The notes beneath the pieces were generated by a model, which saw nothing but the letters and a program-made list of their open reading frames with translations, ran no database searches and was not told where the DNA came from. From assembly GCF_030811595.1 (NCBI RefSeq), contig NZ_JAUSRB010000002.1:7192001-7256000 (forward strand): 64,000 nucleotides of DNA, written 5' to 3'. A program made the translations under genes and the position numbers. Shown here one piece after another: positions 33,378 through 42,578 of this stretch; the first letter of the stretch is position 1, and the number at the start of each line of letters is the position of its first letter. The DNA comes from Streptosporangium brasiliense (GTDB lineage Bacteria; Actinomycetota; Actinomycetes; Streptosporangiales; Streptosporangiaceae).

Positions 33378-33438
33378 GTCAGTATTTTGACATAGACGAC
33401 GGGCTGAACCTACCATCGAGATGTCAAAGTCCTGACAT
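33376..33438. promoter_or_regulatory. Twin MarR operators ATGTCA-N6-TGACAT
   Basis: Sites at 33376-33393 and 33421-33438 have the same half-sites and spacing, with centres 45 bp apart. The first covers the start codon of the MarR gene and the second precedes the VOC gene start (33473) by 35 bp. Confidence 0.85.
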
Positions 33439-33472
33439 GAAGCTTCGATCCCAGCCCCTCCCAGGAGCACCC

Positions 33473-33841
33473 ATGACCGCCACCGTCACCGGCCCCGACT
33501 TCCTTGCCCTGCAAGTGCGCGACCTCGAGGCCGCCGCCGTCTTCTTCGAGCAGCATCTCGGCCTGGTCCGGGCCCCGGCCGCACCCCCGCACGCCGTGGT
33601 CTTCGCCACCCAGCCGATCCCGTTCGCCGTCCGCGAGCCGCTGCCCGGGGTCGACCTCGACAGCGGACAGCCCGGTATCGGCGTCGCCCTGTGGCTCGCC
33701 GCCGACGACGCCCAGGCCCTGCACGACCAGCTCGCCGCCGCCGGCGTGCCCATCCTCACCGCGCCGCAGGACGGCCCCTTCGGCCGGATGTTCACCTTCC
33801 GCGGCCCCGAGGGTTACGCCCTCACCGTGCACGGAGGCTGA
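33473..33841 (+). CDS. VOC (glyoxalase/bleomycin resistance) family protein
   Basis: 122 residues from ATG 33473, with AGGAG upstream. One VOC module pair is visible: DFLALQVRDLEAAAVFFEQH, then HAVVFATQPIPFAV and the ending DGPFGRMFTFRGPEGYALTV. Family members are metal-dependent isomerases, dioxygenases or drug-binding proteins. The divergent MarR suggests a response to a phenolic or antibiotic-like compound. Confidence 0.87.
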   Translation: MTATVTGPDFLALQVRDLEAAAVFFEQHLGLVRAPAAPPHAVVFATQPIPFAVREPLPGVDLDSGQPGIGVALWLAADDAQALHDQLAAAGVPILTAPQDGPFGRMFTFRGPEGYALTVHGG

Positions 33842-33952
33842 ACCCGCAGCTCGGCGCTCTCCGCCGTGACTCCGAGCCGCGCGCCTGCGACGAGTACGGA
33901 TTCCGCCGAGGCGGGAACGTGGTGCAGCGGTCCGACAGCCTCGGCGAGGTAG

Positions 33953-34749
33953 CTATGCGCCGTGGGATGACACCGACACCTTGTCCTTCTCCGGCGTCTT
34001 CTCGCGTGGCACGGCGGCCACGGTCGCCGTGCCGGCCGGCACCGTGACGAGGCCCATCCCCGCGCCCACCGCTCCCATGGTGAGTGCGAGCACGGCGAAC
34101 GGGGTGGTGACGGTGACGAGGGAGAGACCGCCCAGGCCGGCGGCCATGACGGCAAGTCCGGCGGCGATGGTGTTCCGGGGGCCGAACCGGGCGGTGCTGC
34201 GGTCGCTGGTGCCGGCGGTGGCCGCCATCGACAGCGCGAACGGCAGAGCCCCGAGCCCGGCCGCGAACGGGCTGAATCCGTGGACGAGTTGCAGGTACTG
34301 GGTGTAGCCGAACAGCACGCCGAACAGGGCGAAGAAGGTGATCCCGAGGATGCCGCTCGCGACGCTGAACGTCCGGTCGGCGAACAGCCGCACGTCGACC
34401 GTCGGGTGGGCGGTGCGCAGTTCCCAGTGGGCGAACGCCGTGAGCAGCACGGCCGCCGCCGACGCCATGGCCAGCGCCTCAGGCCTCCGACCAGTGCGCG
34501 GCGGCGCCTTAACCGGGCGCCGAGGCTGCCCGCGGTGATCAGCGTCGCGGCGAACACCAGGGTGTAGGCGTTGTTGATCCACTGGAGGTCGGCGGTGGAG
34601 GCCGGCAGTGCCTCGGCGAGTGCGGGCAGGGCCGTGTTGAGCACGGTGTTGTCGATGGTGGTGACGGCCAGCGCCAGGCAGAGCGCCGTCAGTGCGGGTC
34701 TGCGGCGCGGGTGACCTGACTCCGGGTCGGGCGTGTCCTCGATGCACAT
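33953..34749 (-). pseudogene. MFS transporter pseudogene (frameshift, internal deletion)
   Basis: The 5' part from ATG 34749 encodes a normal MFS start (LALAVTTIDNTVLNTALPAL, WINNAYTLVFAATLITAGSL). Near 34505 the frame changes, and most of helices 3-8 are absent. It resumes with HWELRTAHPTVDVRLFADRT, SVASGILGITFFALFGVLFG and later helices, and ends early at TGA 33953. It was a DHA2-type exporter of about 500 residues. The TetR gene at 34835 is divergent and was presumably its regulator. Confidence 0.8.
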
Positions 34750-34750
34750 G

Positions 34751-34819
34751 ATGTCCTTATGGACATAAGCTTACTGGTGTTAGCTTAATGACGGGACGCT
34801 ACAGCGATCGGCTAACACC
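34751..34819. promoter_or_regulatory. Nested inverted repeats between broken MFS gene and TetR
   Basis: ATGTCC-TTAT-GGACAT (34751-34766) lies beside the MFS start, and GGTGTTAGC (34776-34784) pairs with GCTAACACC (34811-34819). Both lie between divergent start codons. Confidence 0.6.
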
Positions 34820-34834
34820 TGTAAAGTTGCGGCC

Positions 34835-35494
34835 ATGAAGAAGGCCCCCACAGCTACCGAGCTCCCCGCCGACCAGGGCGAGGACGCTTCGCCCCGGCCG
34901 CGGAACCGGCGCGGGCAGGGCCTGCTGCTACGCGAGGAGATCATCCGGGCGGCGACCGCCCTCATCGTCCGCACCGGCTCCGACCAGGCCGTCACCCTGC
35001 GCTCCGTGGCCCGCGAGGTCGGCATCGCCGCCCCCTCGATCTACGCGCACTTCCCCGACCGGGACGCCATCGTCGAAGCGGTCGTCATCGAGGCGATCAC
35101 GCAACTCCACCAGGCGGTCACCGCCGCCGTCACAGCGCACGACGACCCGGTAGAGGCGCTGCTCGCAGGCTGCGCCGCCTACGTCGACTTCGGCGTCCGC
35201 GAACCCGCCCGCTACCGCGTCCTCTTCGGCTGGGCCCGCCCCAAGCCCGAAGCCCCCGCCGCCGACGTCCCCGGCCGCCAGGGACTCGACGCCTTCCGGA
35301 CCCTCGTCGACAACCTCGACGCCTGCGTACGCGCCGGCCGCTCGTCCAGCACCGACCCCTTCGCCGACGCCGTGACCCTCTGGACGGCCCTCCACGGCCA
35401 GGTCACCCTCCGTGCCGACCTCCCCGACTTCCCCTGGCCCCCCACCGGCACCGTCGAACAGATGGCCCGCCGCCTCGGCCGCATCAACCCTTGA
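34835..35494 (+). CDS. TetR/AcrR family regulator (WHG-type C-terminus)
   Basis: 219 residues. The HTH is IIRAATALIVRTGSDQAVTL, then VAREVGIAAPSIYAHFPDRD. The C-terminal region (YVDFGVREPARYRVLFGWAR, TLWTALHGQVTLRADLPDFP) matches the WHG-type ligand domain. Its likely target, the divergent MFS gene, is broken, so the regulator may now control only itself. Downstream, 35495-35680 shows a minus-strand coding-like scrap (LAVVSVNLRQADGVVLLCMA) without start or match. Confidence 0.88.
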   Translation: MKKAPTATELPADQGEDASPRPRNRRGQGLLLREEIIRAATALIVRTGSDQAVTLRSVAREVGIAAPSIYAHFPDRDAIVEAVVIEAITQLHQAVTAAVTAHDDPVEALLAGCAAYVDFGVREPARYRVLFGWARPKPEAPAADVPGRQGLDAFRTLVDNLDACVRAGRSSSTDPFADAVTLWTALHGQVTLRADLPDFPWPPTGTVEQMARRLGRINP

Positions 35495-35686
35495 CCTGTC
35501 CGGCGGAGCGAGGCGTCGCCCGTTCCAGGCCATGCACAGCAGCACCACCCCGTCGGCCTGCCGCAAGTTGACGCTCACCACAGCCAGGTCCGGGCCATGC
35601 CCGGCATGCCGCCGGACCGCGCCGACGACCCGGGTCGCCGACAGGGTCACGCGCGGGCCAGGCGCAGCTGCCCGTGTAGTGGATCT

Positions 35687-35704
35687 GTCCCCCTAAAAGG
35701 GGAC
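35687..35704. terminator. Small hairpin upstream of the NarL-type response regulator
   Basis: GTCCCC (35687-35692) pairs with GGGGAC (35699-35704) across CTAAAA. It may end readthrough from the TetR gene, or it may be a regulatory site of the two-component operon that starts 50 bp later. Confidence 0.4.
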
Positions 35705-35754
35705 TTGGCATGAGATCATCTTGCGGGTCAGGCTGGCTCATGCGGGAGTGGGAC

Positions 35755-36378
35755 ATGATCAAGATCGCGGTCGTCGACGATCACGATCTCATCCGTCACG
35801 GCCTGGAGCACCTCCTGCACAGCACCGGCGAGTTCGAGGTGGTGCTCAGCGGCCGCGACCTTGACGTCCTGGACGGCCGGACCGATCTGGACGTGCTCAT
35901 CCTGGACCTCTACCTCGGCGTCGACGAGCCTTGCCTGATCGCCATAGCCGAGCTGTCGCCGCTGTACAACGTGCTGGTGATGTCCGCCTCCGCCAGGCCG
36001 GACGACCTGGTGCACGCCATCCGGGCCGGCGCCCGGGGGTACGTGACCAAGAGCGACCCGGCCGAGCTCATGACCACCGCACTGCGCACCGTCGCCGCCC
36101 GGGGCTTCTACCTGTCGGCGGGACTCGCCGACATCCTGCACGCGCACCTGGCCGCTCCGGCGCCGGACCCCGAGCCGATCGTACGGCTGGCGCCGCGCGA
36201 GGAGGAGACGCTCGCCTACATCGCGCAGGGCTTCACCTACGACCAGATCGCCCGGCGCATGGGCATCAAGAAGTCGACCGTCGACACCCACATCGAACGC
36301 ATCCGGCGCAAGCTGCAGGTGGACAACAAGGCCCAGCTGATCGCCGCGGCGCTGCGCCGGATCGAGCGGAGGAGATGA
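35755..36378 (+). CDS. NarL/FixJ-type response regulator
   Basis: 207 residues. Receiver domain with acidic pocket VVDDHD, phosphoacceptor Asp51 in LILDLYLG, Ser/Thr in VLVMSASA and Lys in YVTKSDP. The C-terminal LuxR HTH is LAPREEETLAYIAQGFTYDQ, then RRMGIKKSTVDTHIERIRRK. The kinase gene begins in an ATGA overlap. GGGAGTGGG precedes ATG. The target is unknown; the DUF2690 gene right behind the kinase is the simplest candidate. Confidence 0.92.
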   Translation: MIKIAVVDDHDLIRHGLEHLLHSTGEFEVVLSGRDLDVLDGRTDLDVLILDLYLGVDEPCLIAIAELSPLYNVLVMSASARPDDLVHAIRAGARGYVTKSDPAELMTTALRTVAARGFYLSAGLADILHAHLAAPAPDPEPIVRLAPREEETLAYIAQGFTYDQIARRMGIKKSTVDTHIERIRRKLQVDNKAQLIAAALRRIERRR

Positions 36379-37508
36379 GCGGTCCCGGGGAGGCGCGCCA
36401 GCGCACCGAGAGCGCGCTGGCCTGGACGGTCATCCTCTTCCGCGTCGCCGCCTTCGCCGAGGTCGTCGCGCTCAATTTCGTGGGCGACAGCGGGCTGCGC
36501 AGGCAGGTGCCGGGGTTCGCGCCCGCGCTGGCCGTCCTGGGCCTGGAGAGCGCGCTCGTCGTGGCCCTCACCTGGCGGCGCAGGAGGGTGCCGCCCGCCT
36601 GGCTGATCATCACTGACTCCGTGTTGACCGCTGCGATCGCGATGACGATGACCATGGTCGCGGGCAGCGCGATCAAGGACTCCGGACCCGATTTCATGCT
36701 GCCCTACATGCTGCTGGTCTCCATCGGCATCGGCGTGGCCTTCCGCACCCTGCGGGCGGCCCTGGCGGCCACCGTCCCACTGGCGGCCGCCTACCTGTAC
36801 ATGCAGGCCTGGAGCGGCTTCTTCTGGCTGGGCGCGGTGCCGCATACCATCGGTTTCTGGGTCGACTCCGCCATCGCCTGGTCCGTCGCCGCCCTGCTGC
36901 GCCGCAACGCCACAGAGCTGGACGAGACCCGCGAGCAGGTCGCCAGGCTGGCCGCCGAGCAGGAACGCACCCGCAACGGGCGCATCCTGCACGACCGGGT
37001 GCTCCAGACGATGGAGGCGCTGGTGCGCGACGGATGGCTTGCCGACGAGAAGGTCCGTGCCCACGTCGCCGCCGAAGCCCGCTGGCTGCGCGGTTACGTG
37101 CGTGGCGACCACGACAGCTCCGGCAGCAACCTGACCGCCGCTTTGGAGGAGGTCGTCGAGCAGGCCATCCGCGCCGGGCTGACGGTCGATCTCAACGCGG
37201 CGGGACTGCGCGCCGCCGGCGCCGTGCTGCCCGTGGCCACCGTCGAGGCGCTGTCCGGGGCGGTGCGCGAGGCCCTGACCAACGTGCGCAAGTACGCGGG
37301 CACCGGGCAGGCCGTGGTCCGGGCGCGGGTGGAGGGCGGCCTCGTGGTCGTCGGAGTGCTCGACCACGGCGTGGGATTCACCTCGCGTGGCCGGGGAGTG
37401 GGACTGCGTGAGTCCATCGAGGGGCGCGTCGCCGAGATCGGCGGGAGCACCTCGGTGGAGTCCGCGCCGGGGGAAGGCACGCTCGTGGAGCTGCGTGTCC
37501 CCCTTTGA
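36375..37508 (+). CDS. Sensor histidine kinase (NarL-partner type)
   Basis: 377 residues. Five or six membrane helices in the first 170 residues with no large extracellular loop, then a dimerisation region whose GRILHDRVLQTMEAL holds the likely phosphoaccepting His. The HATPase part has REALTNVRKYAG (N box) and VGVLDHGVGFTSRGRGVGL (G box). Such kinases often sense membrane stress or lipophilic ligands. The gene overlaps the response-regulator stop by ATGA. Confidence 0.92.
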   Translation: MSGPGEARQRTESALAWTVILFRVAAFAEVVALNFVGDSGLRRQVPGFAPALAVLGLESALVVALTWRRRRVPPAWLIITDSVLTAAIAMTMTMVAGSAIKDSGPDFMLPYMLLVSIGIGVAFRTLRAALAATVPLAAAYLYMQAWSGFFWLGAVPHTIGFWVDSAIAWSVAALLRRNATELDETREQVARLAAEQERTRNGRILHDRVLQTMEALVRDGWLADEKVRAHVAAEARWLRGYVRGDHDSSGSNLTAALEEVVEQAIRAGLTVDLNAAGLRAAGAVLPVATVEALSGAVREALTNVRKYAGTGQAVVRARVEGGLVVVGVLDHGVGFTSRGRGVGLRESIEGRVAEIGGSTSVESAPGEGTLVELRVPL

Positions 37509-37573
37509 GCCCGGGAGTGTCCCGCGATTTCCCGACTGTCGGGGCATGGGAACCGCTGTGGAAACTGATCGGC

Positions 37574-38068
37574 ATGAAACGATCCATCGCTCAGGCGGCG
37601 GCCGTCCTGCTGGCCGTAGCCGGACTGACCGCGGCCCTGCCCGCCTCCGCCTCCGCCGCCGGGCCCCGTTGCCAGGGCTACGGGTGCGACGCCACGCTGG
37701 CCTCCACCACCGGCTGCAACGCCGGCTCCTATGTACCGAAGAAGGAAGGCGCCAAGGTCACCACCGACCGCGGGGTGTTGCGGGTGTTCTGGGGACCCAG
37801 ATGCTCCACCAACTGGGGCGCTTTTGACCCCACCGTCGCCGGGGTTTACAAGGTGTCGATCTACCGCGAGGAGGTCGGCGATCGGCCGTGGATCGGCCAC
37901 GGAAGGCCGCCGCAGCGAGTCCATGCCAACGAGATCCCGGGGGTCCGCCTGCGCACGACCATGTTCTACGCGCCCGAAGCCCAGGTAATGGTCTGCGTGG
38001 ACGTGCCCGCCGAGGGGCGTGTCACAGCGGGCAGCTGGACCAGGCACGCGTGCACGGAGTGGATCTGA
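37574..38068 (+). CDS. Secreted DUF2690 protein
   Basis: 164 residues from ATG 37574. Basic start and hydrophobic core ending ASASAAG give a Sec signal peptide of about 27 residues. The mature part begins CQGYGCDATLASTTGC and continues with WGPRCSTNWGAF, the cysteine pattern of DUF2690 (YjfA-like) extracellular proteins. Six cysteines suggest disulfides. Its 65-bp distance from the kinase stop suggests it is controlled by, or part of, that two-component unit. Confidence 0.85.
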   Translation: MKRSIAQAAAVLLAVAGLTAALPASASAAGPRCQGYGCDATLASTTGCNAGSYVPKKEGAKVTTDRGVLRVFWGPRCSTNWGAFDPTVAGVYKVSIYREEVGDRPWIGHGRPPQRVHANEIPGVRLRTTMFYAPEAQVMVCVDVPAEGRVTAGSWTRHACTEWI

Positions 38069-38129
38069 CCCTGGGCGCCGCTCTGCTGAACGGAGGCGGG
38101 CAGGGCAGCACACCCGGCCCCTCCACGGA

Positions 38130-38300
38130 ATGCGCCACAGCTTCAAGGACAGCAAGATCACCAAGATCTGGTACGGCAAGGCCTACCACGTGGGGCCGCG
38201 CTCGGCGACCCCGGCGGCTGCCGACGGGTCCGCCCGGGCCTTCGAGCAGCGGGCCCGGCCGGTCTACGCCGACACCGTCAACCGTGATCTGTCGGTATGA
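38130..38300 (+). CDS. Short hypothetical protein or C-terminal scrap
   Basis: 56 codons: MRHSFKDSKITKIWYGKAYH and ADTVNRDLSV at the end. The sequence is composition-wise protein-like but has no signal peptide, ribosome site or known family. It may be the 3' end of a lost exported-protein gene. Confidence 0.25.
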   Translation: MRHSFKDSKITKIWYGKAYHVGPRSATPAAADGSARAFEQRARPVYADTVNRDLSV

Positions 38301-38459
38301 GCCGCTGCCGGCCGGGGCGCGCCCGCGGCCGGCAGCCACCAACTCGATCATCGGCATCGAGCGCCGACTCGCGCTGCGATCCGCTCCACGCCGTCCACGA
38401 CAGACAGCCATCCCGAAATCACGTCATCAAGCGATGACGTCACACTAAGGAACAAGAAG

Positions 38460-38702
38460 ATGCTCAAGCGCGTCACGGCACTGCTCGCGGGAACTCTCAT
38501 CGCCGTCACCATGGTCAGCGACCCTGCCCAAGCCGATGAGGATCTGCCGTCGGACGGCACCTGGCAGTATGTCGGCCCTTACAGCGCCGCATGGGTCTGT
38601 GAAGCCGTCAGGTCCTACGACTACAACCACATCACCAGGGCCTGCTTCGACCTCGCCGCCCCCTGGAACGGCAATTCGTGGTACTACGTGCGGTTGATCT
38701 GA
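38460..38702 (+). CDS. Small secreted protein
   Basis: 80 residues from ATG 38460, with AAGGAAC upstream. A Lys-Arg start, the hydrophobic ALLAGTLIAVTMV and the cleavage-type PAQADE give a signal peptide; the mature 55 residues have two Cys (VCEAV, ACFDL) and many aromatic residues (WQYVGPYSAAW, NSWYYVRLI). No family recognised. Such proteins occur beside cell-envelope sensors in actinomycetes. Confidence 0.65.
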   Translation: MLKRVTALLAGTLIAVTMVSDPAQADEDLPSDGTWQYVGPYSAAWVCEAVRSYDYNHITRACFDLAAPWNGNSWYYVRLI

Positions 38703-38719
38703 ACCTCTTCCCCCATGAC

Positions 38720-39649
38720 GACCGTGATCCGGACGGCCTGGCCGGTACCGGGCACCGTCGTCCGCTTACGGGTGATGGCCATGCCGGGAATGCGGCCGAC
38801 GACGTCGTCTCCGAGACGTTCCTCGCCGCGTTCAGGCAGCGCCGCGACTACGACATCGCCCGTCCGGAGGCCCTCCCCTGGTTGTACGGCATCGCGACCA
38901 ACTTCATCCGTCGGCATCAGCGCGCCGAGATACACCGCTACAAGGCGTACTCGAAAATGGGCGTGCTTCCCGACGCCGACGACGCCGCCGAACAAGCTCT
39001 TGAGCGGGCGAGCGCGCATGCCGTACGCCGCCCTCTCGCCCATGCGCTCGCCTCACTGAAGGCCCGCGAGCGCCGCCGAGGTCCTGAGGCTGGCGGCCGA
39101 GGCCGCGGCCTCCGCCCCGTGGCCGGAACCCCGCGACGACCAGCACCTCCACTACGAGCGGATCGCGGAGTCGCGCAGCGAGAACGGGGTTCCCAACGTC
39201 CTTCCGCGCCACATTACGGGCGAGGTCTGGGAGTCCGTCGACGGCCCCGCCCAGAACTCATCTGGCACAAGCCGGCGAAGTCCATCCCCCAGGGCCGCGA
39301 GTACAAGGAACTCCTGCCCCGGTGCCCCAGCCGCACCCATGGCGGCCCCGCCTACGCCGAGCTCCATGGGTGGCCGACCGACCAGGAGCAGCTCCGGCAC
39401 AAGCTGGCCGAACACGGTAACGAGATGGAAGAGCTCAAGGACGCCACCGGCAAATCGGGCATCGCCGTGACCCGGGTGGACAACCGGGGCCGCGAATCCC
39501 TCATCTTCGACAAGACCACCTACGTCCTCCTGGGCGGCCAGGAACTCGCGCCGGGGCGAGGGCGTGCACTCTGGTCCATGACCTGTCCGCAGATCACCGA
39601 CGTACTCCCGGCCTGGTCCAAGTCCCTGAAGCCGAGAAACTGCGTCTGA
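38720..39649 (+). pseudogene. Collapsed ECF sigma factor / CU044_5270-like gene pair
   Basis: The first part encodes a sigma-70 region 2 (DDVVSETFLAAFRQRRDYDI, ALPWLYGIATNFIRRHQRAE) with no start region and no region 4. At about 39080 a frame change leads into AAEVLRLAAEAAASAPWPEP with RDDQHLHYERIAESRS, typical of the CU044_5270 family. Another shift near 39245 gives TDQEQLRHKLAEHGNEMEEL and DKTTYVLLGGQELAPGRGRA. In intact genomes the sigma gene is followed by a membrane-anchored CU044_5270 gene; here the junction has been deleted through both. Confidence 0.75.
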
Positions 39650-39827
39650 GTCTGCGCTCACCGACCGCTCGGGCACCGGCACCGTGTCCTCCACCAGCCC
39701 CAGGTGCAGCGTCTTGACGCCCAGGCGGCGATCGTGCGGGTCACGCAGCAGGTGATCCTTGAGCACCTGATGGTGCGGCGGGCCGAACAGCACGGGGTGC
39801 CGTATCGGCACGACAGTCTTGACTGGC

Positions 39828-40913
39828 CTACCGGGAGAACCTCAAGTTGGCTCGGGGCAGTTGAACGACGATACGGAGTCCACCCGCAGGGCGCGGGACG
39901 ACGGTGAGGGATCCGTCGTGTACTTGGGTGATGCTCTTGACGATCGCCAGGCCGAGGCCGACGCCTGCGTGGTCGTTGCGTATTCTTCCGGTGCCGCGCT
40001 GAAACGGTTCGGTGAGCGTCGAGACCAGCTGTGGGGACAGCTCCTCACCGGTGTTCTCGACAGTGAGCACCACGGTCTCGGGGCGGACGCTGGTCTTCAC
40101 CCACACGGCGCCCTGTTCGGGCAGGTTGTGCACGATGGCGTTGTGCACAAGGTTCGTCGTCATCTGCAGCAGGAGCGCCTGCGACCCGACAGCCGGGGTA
40201 ATGTCACCGGAGGTGTGGATGGTGACACCGCGTTTCTCGGCGAGCGGGAGCAGTGTCTCGGTGGCCTCGTCCACGAGTAGGGACAGGTCGACAGGTTCTC
40301 GGGTGAAGGACCGCTGCTCAGCGCGGCTGAGCACGAGTAGCGCCTCAGTCAGGTCGATCGCTCGAGCGTTGACGGCGTGAAGGCGGTCGACGAGTTCGCC
40401 GTGGTCGTGTGTCGGATCATTGCGGGCCACGTCGAGAAGTGACTGCGAGATCGTCAGCGGGGTGCGCAGTTCGTGAGAGGCGTTGGCTGCGAATCTCTGC
40501 TGTCCGGCGACGTGTGCTTCGATCCGTGCGAGCATCGTGTCGAAGGCGTCGGCGAGTTCGCGGAACTCGTCCTTGCGGCCTTCCAACTGGATCCGGTGGG
40601 AGAGCGACCCGTTCGCGGCCATGCGTGCAGCGTCCGTGATACGGGTCAGCGGGGCGAGCATGCGGCCGGCGAGAATCCACCCTCCCAGGAGACCGAACAC
40701 CAGCAGGAAGATCAGCACCGTGCCCACGGCCGGCGCGAAGTCGTGCAGGAGAAGGAAGCGTTTGGGAACTGACCCCGGGGTAATCCTGGTCGCACCGTCG
40801 ACACGCAGGAACACCCACACCGCCGCGAGCAGCAAGACGCCGGCAAGCATGAGGAATCCGGCGTAGCTGAGGGTGAATTTGAGGCGGACGCTCAACCCGA
40901 GCACTCTATCCAC
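39828..40913 (-). CDS. Sensor histidine kinase (OmpR-partner type)
   Basis: 361 residues from GTG 40913 (GGAG 4 bp upstream), overlapping the regulator stop by 8 bp. Two membrane helices (residues 14-36 and 61-83) flank a short 25-residue loop; HAMP follows, then HisKA with His147 in ANASHELRTPL. The catalytic domain has TNLVHNAIVHN, VENTGEELS and GVGLGLAIVKSI boxes. The small sensory loop is typical of kinases that sense through a partner ABC transporter, here the divergent permease at 42578. Confidence 0.93.
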   Translation of the reverse strand: MDRVLGLSVRLKFTLSYAGFLMLAGVLLLAAVWVFLRVDGATRITPGSVPKRFLLLHDFAPAVGTVLIFLLVFGLLGGWILAGRMLAPLTRITDAARMAANGSLSHRIQLEGRKDEFRELADAFDTMLARIEAHVAGQQRFAANASHELRTPLTISQSLLDVARNDPTHDHGELVDRLHAVNARAIDLTEALLVLSRAEQRSFTREPVDLSLLVDEATETLLPLAEKRGVTIHTSGDITPAVGSQALLLQMTTNLVHNAIVHNLPEQGAVWVKTSVRPETVVLTVENTGEELSPQLVSTLTEPFQRGTGRIRNDHAGVGLGLAIVKSITQVHDGSLTVVPRPAGGLRIVVQLPRANLRFSR

Positions 40914-41601
40914 GGTCTCCTGCCTCACGCCCGGTGCCGGGTGCCGGGTCGATGCGGTAGCCGGCGCCGGCCACGGTGGCGATGATCCCGGGTCCGCCGA
41001 GGCGTTTACGCAGTGCCGAGACGGTGATGCGCACGGCGTTGGTGAAGGGATCGGCGTTCTCGTCCCACGCTCGCTCCAAGAGTTCTTCGGCGCTGACGAC
41101 ACCGCCTTCGGCAGCGACGAGGACTTCGAGCACGGCGAACTGTTTCCGGGTGAGCGCGACGTAGCGGCCGTCGCGGTAGACCTCGCGGCGGAACGGATCC
41201 AGCCGCAGACCCGCGATCTCTCGCACAGGCGGCCTGTTGTACGCGCGCCTGCGGTCGAGTGCTCTGAGACGGAGCACGAGTTCTTGGAGTTCGAAGGGCT
41301 TCGTGAGGTAGTCGTCGGCGCCGAGCCCGAACCCGGTGGCCTTGTCGTCGAGCCGGTCGGCAGCGGTGAGCATGAGGATGGGCGTGCCGCTGCCGGAGGC
41401 GACGATGCGCTTGGCGACCTCGTCGCCGGAGGGGCCGGGGATATCGCGGTCGAGGACGGCGATGTCGTAGGCGTTGATGCCCAGCAGTTCCAGAGCGGTG
41501 TCACCGTCACCGGCGATGTCGGAGGCGATCGCTTCCAGGCGTAGGCCATCGCGGACGGCTTCTGCCAGGTAGGGCTCGTCCTCGACGATCAACACACGCA
41601 T
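40906..41601 (-). CDS. OmpR/PhoB-type response regulator
   Basis: 231 residues. Receiver with MRVLIVEDEP, phosphoacceptor Asp51 (YDIAVLDRDIPG), LMLTAAD and LTKPFELQEL. The winged helix is RYVALTRKQFAVLEVLVAAE, then AVRITVSALRKRLGGPGIIA and AGYRID. It is divergent from the small-ORF/ABC operon; GCATATCG direct repeats in between are the expected binding site. Confidence 0.93.
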   Translation of the reverse strand: MRVLIVEDEPYLAEAVRDGLRLEAIASDIAGDGDTALELLGINAYDIAVLDRDIPGPSGDEVAKRIVASGSGTPILMLTAADRLDDKATGFGLGADDYLTKPFELQELVLRLRALDRRRAYNRPPVREIAGLRLDPFRREVYRDGRYVALTRKQFAVLEVLVAAEGGVVSAEELLERAWDENADPFTNAVRITVSALRKRLGGPGIIATVAGAGYRIDPAPGTGREAGDRG

Positions 41602-41623
41602 GCTCTCGAGGCTACGCGCCGGA

Positions 41624-41642
41624 GCATATCGTCGGCATATCG
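41624..41642. promoter_or_regulatory. OmpR-type direct repeat
   Basis: GCATATCG at 41624-41631 and 41635-41642, an 11-bp period as expected for tandem binding of OmpR/PhoB winged helices; a related ACATACG follows at about 41649. It lies between divergent starts at 41601 and 41689. Confidence 0.7.
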
Positions 41643-41688
41643 AAAACCACATACGTGCTGGCAACACCATCCTGCCTTGACTACAGGC

Positions 41689-41873
41689 ATGACCTACCGG
41701 GAGCCGGCACGAACAGCAGCGCGCTGTACCCGATCGGCCGTTGTCGCCGCCGTTGCAGTCGTCGGCGCGGCGCCTGTCGGTGTCGCCGCATCACCCGTCG
41801 ACATCCTTCCGGGCGACCCCGAGCCCGCCGGCATCGGCATCGATTCCAGCCGTCAGCCGAAAGCCTCCATGCC

Positions 41874-41877
<4 letters not shown>
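41689..41877 (+). CDS. 62-residue exported or membrane peptide, coupled to the ABC ATPase
   Basis: The peptide begins MTYREPARTAARCTRSAVVA, has a hydrophobic AVVAAVAVVGAAPVGVAA core and a short Pro/Asp-rich tail, so it looks like a signal-anchored microprotein. Its TGA overlaps ATG 41874 of the ATPase gene as ATGA. It is the first ORF behind the repeats. It may be a real small subunit or a leader ORF that controls translation of the transporter. Confidence 0.45.

Positions 41878-42577
<700 letters not shown>

Positions 42578-42578
<1 letters not shown>

Noticed and set aside
40914-41549. Apparent upstream extension of the histidine kinase frame through the response regulator gene
   Set aside because: The translation is Ser/Pro/Thr-rich shadow; GTG 40913 with GGAG and an 8-bp overlap gives a normal kinase start.
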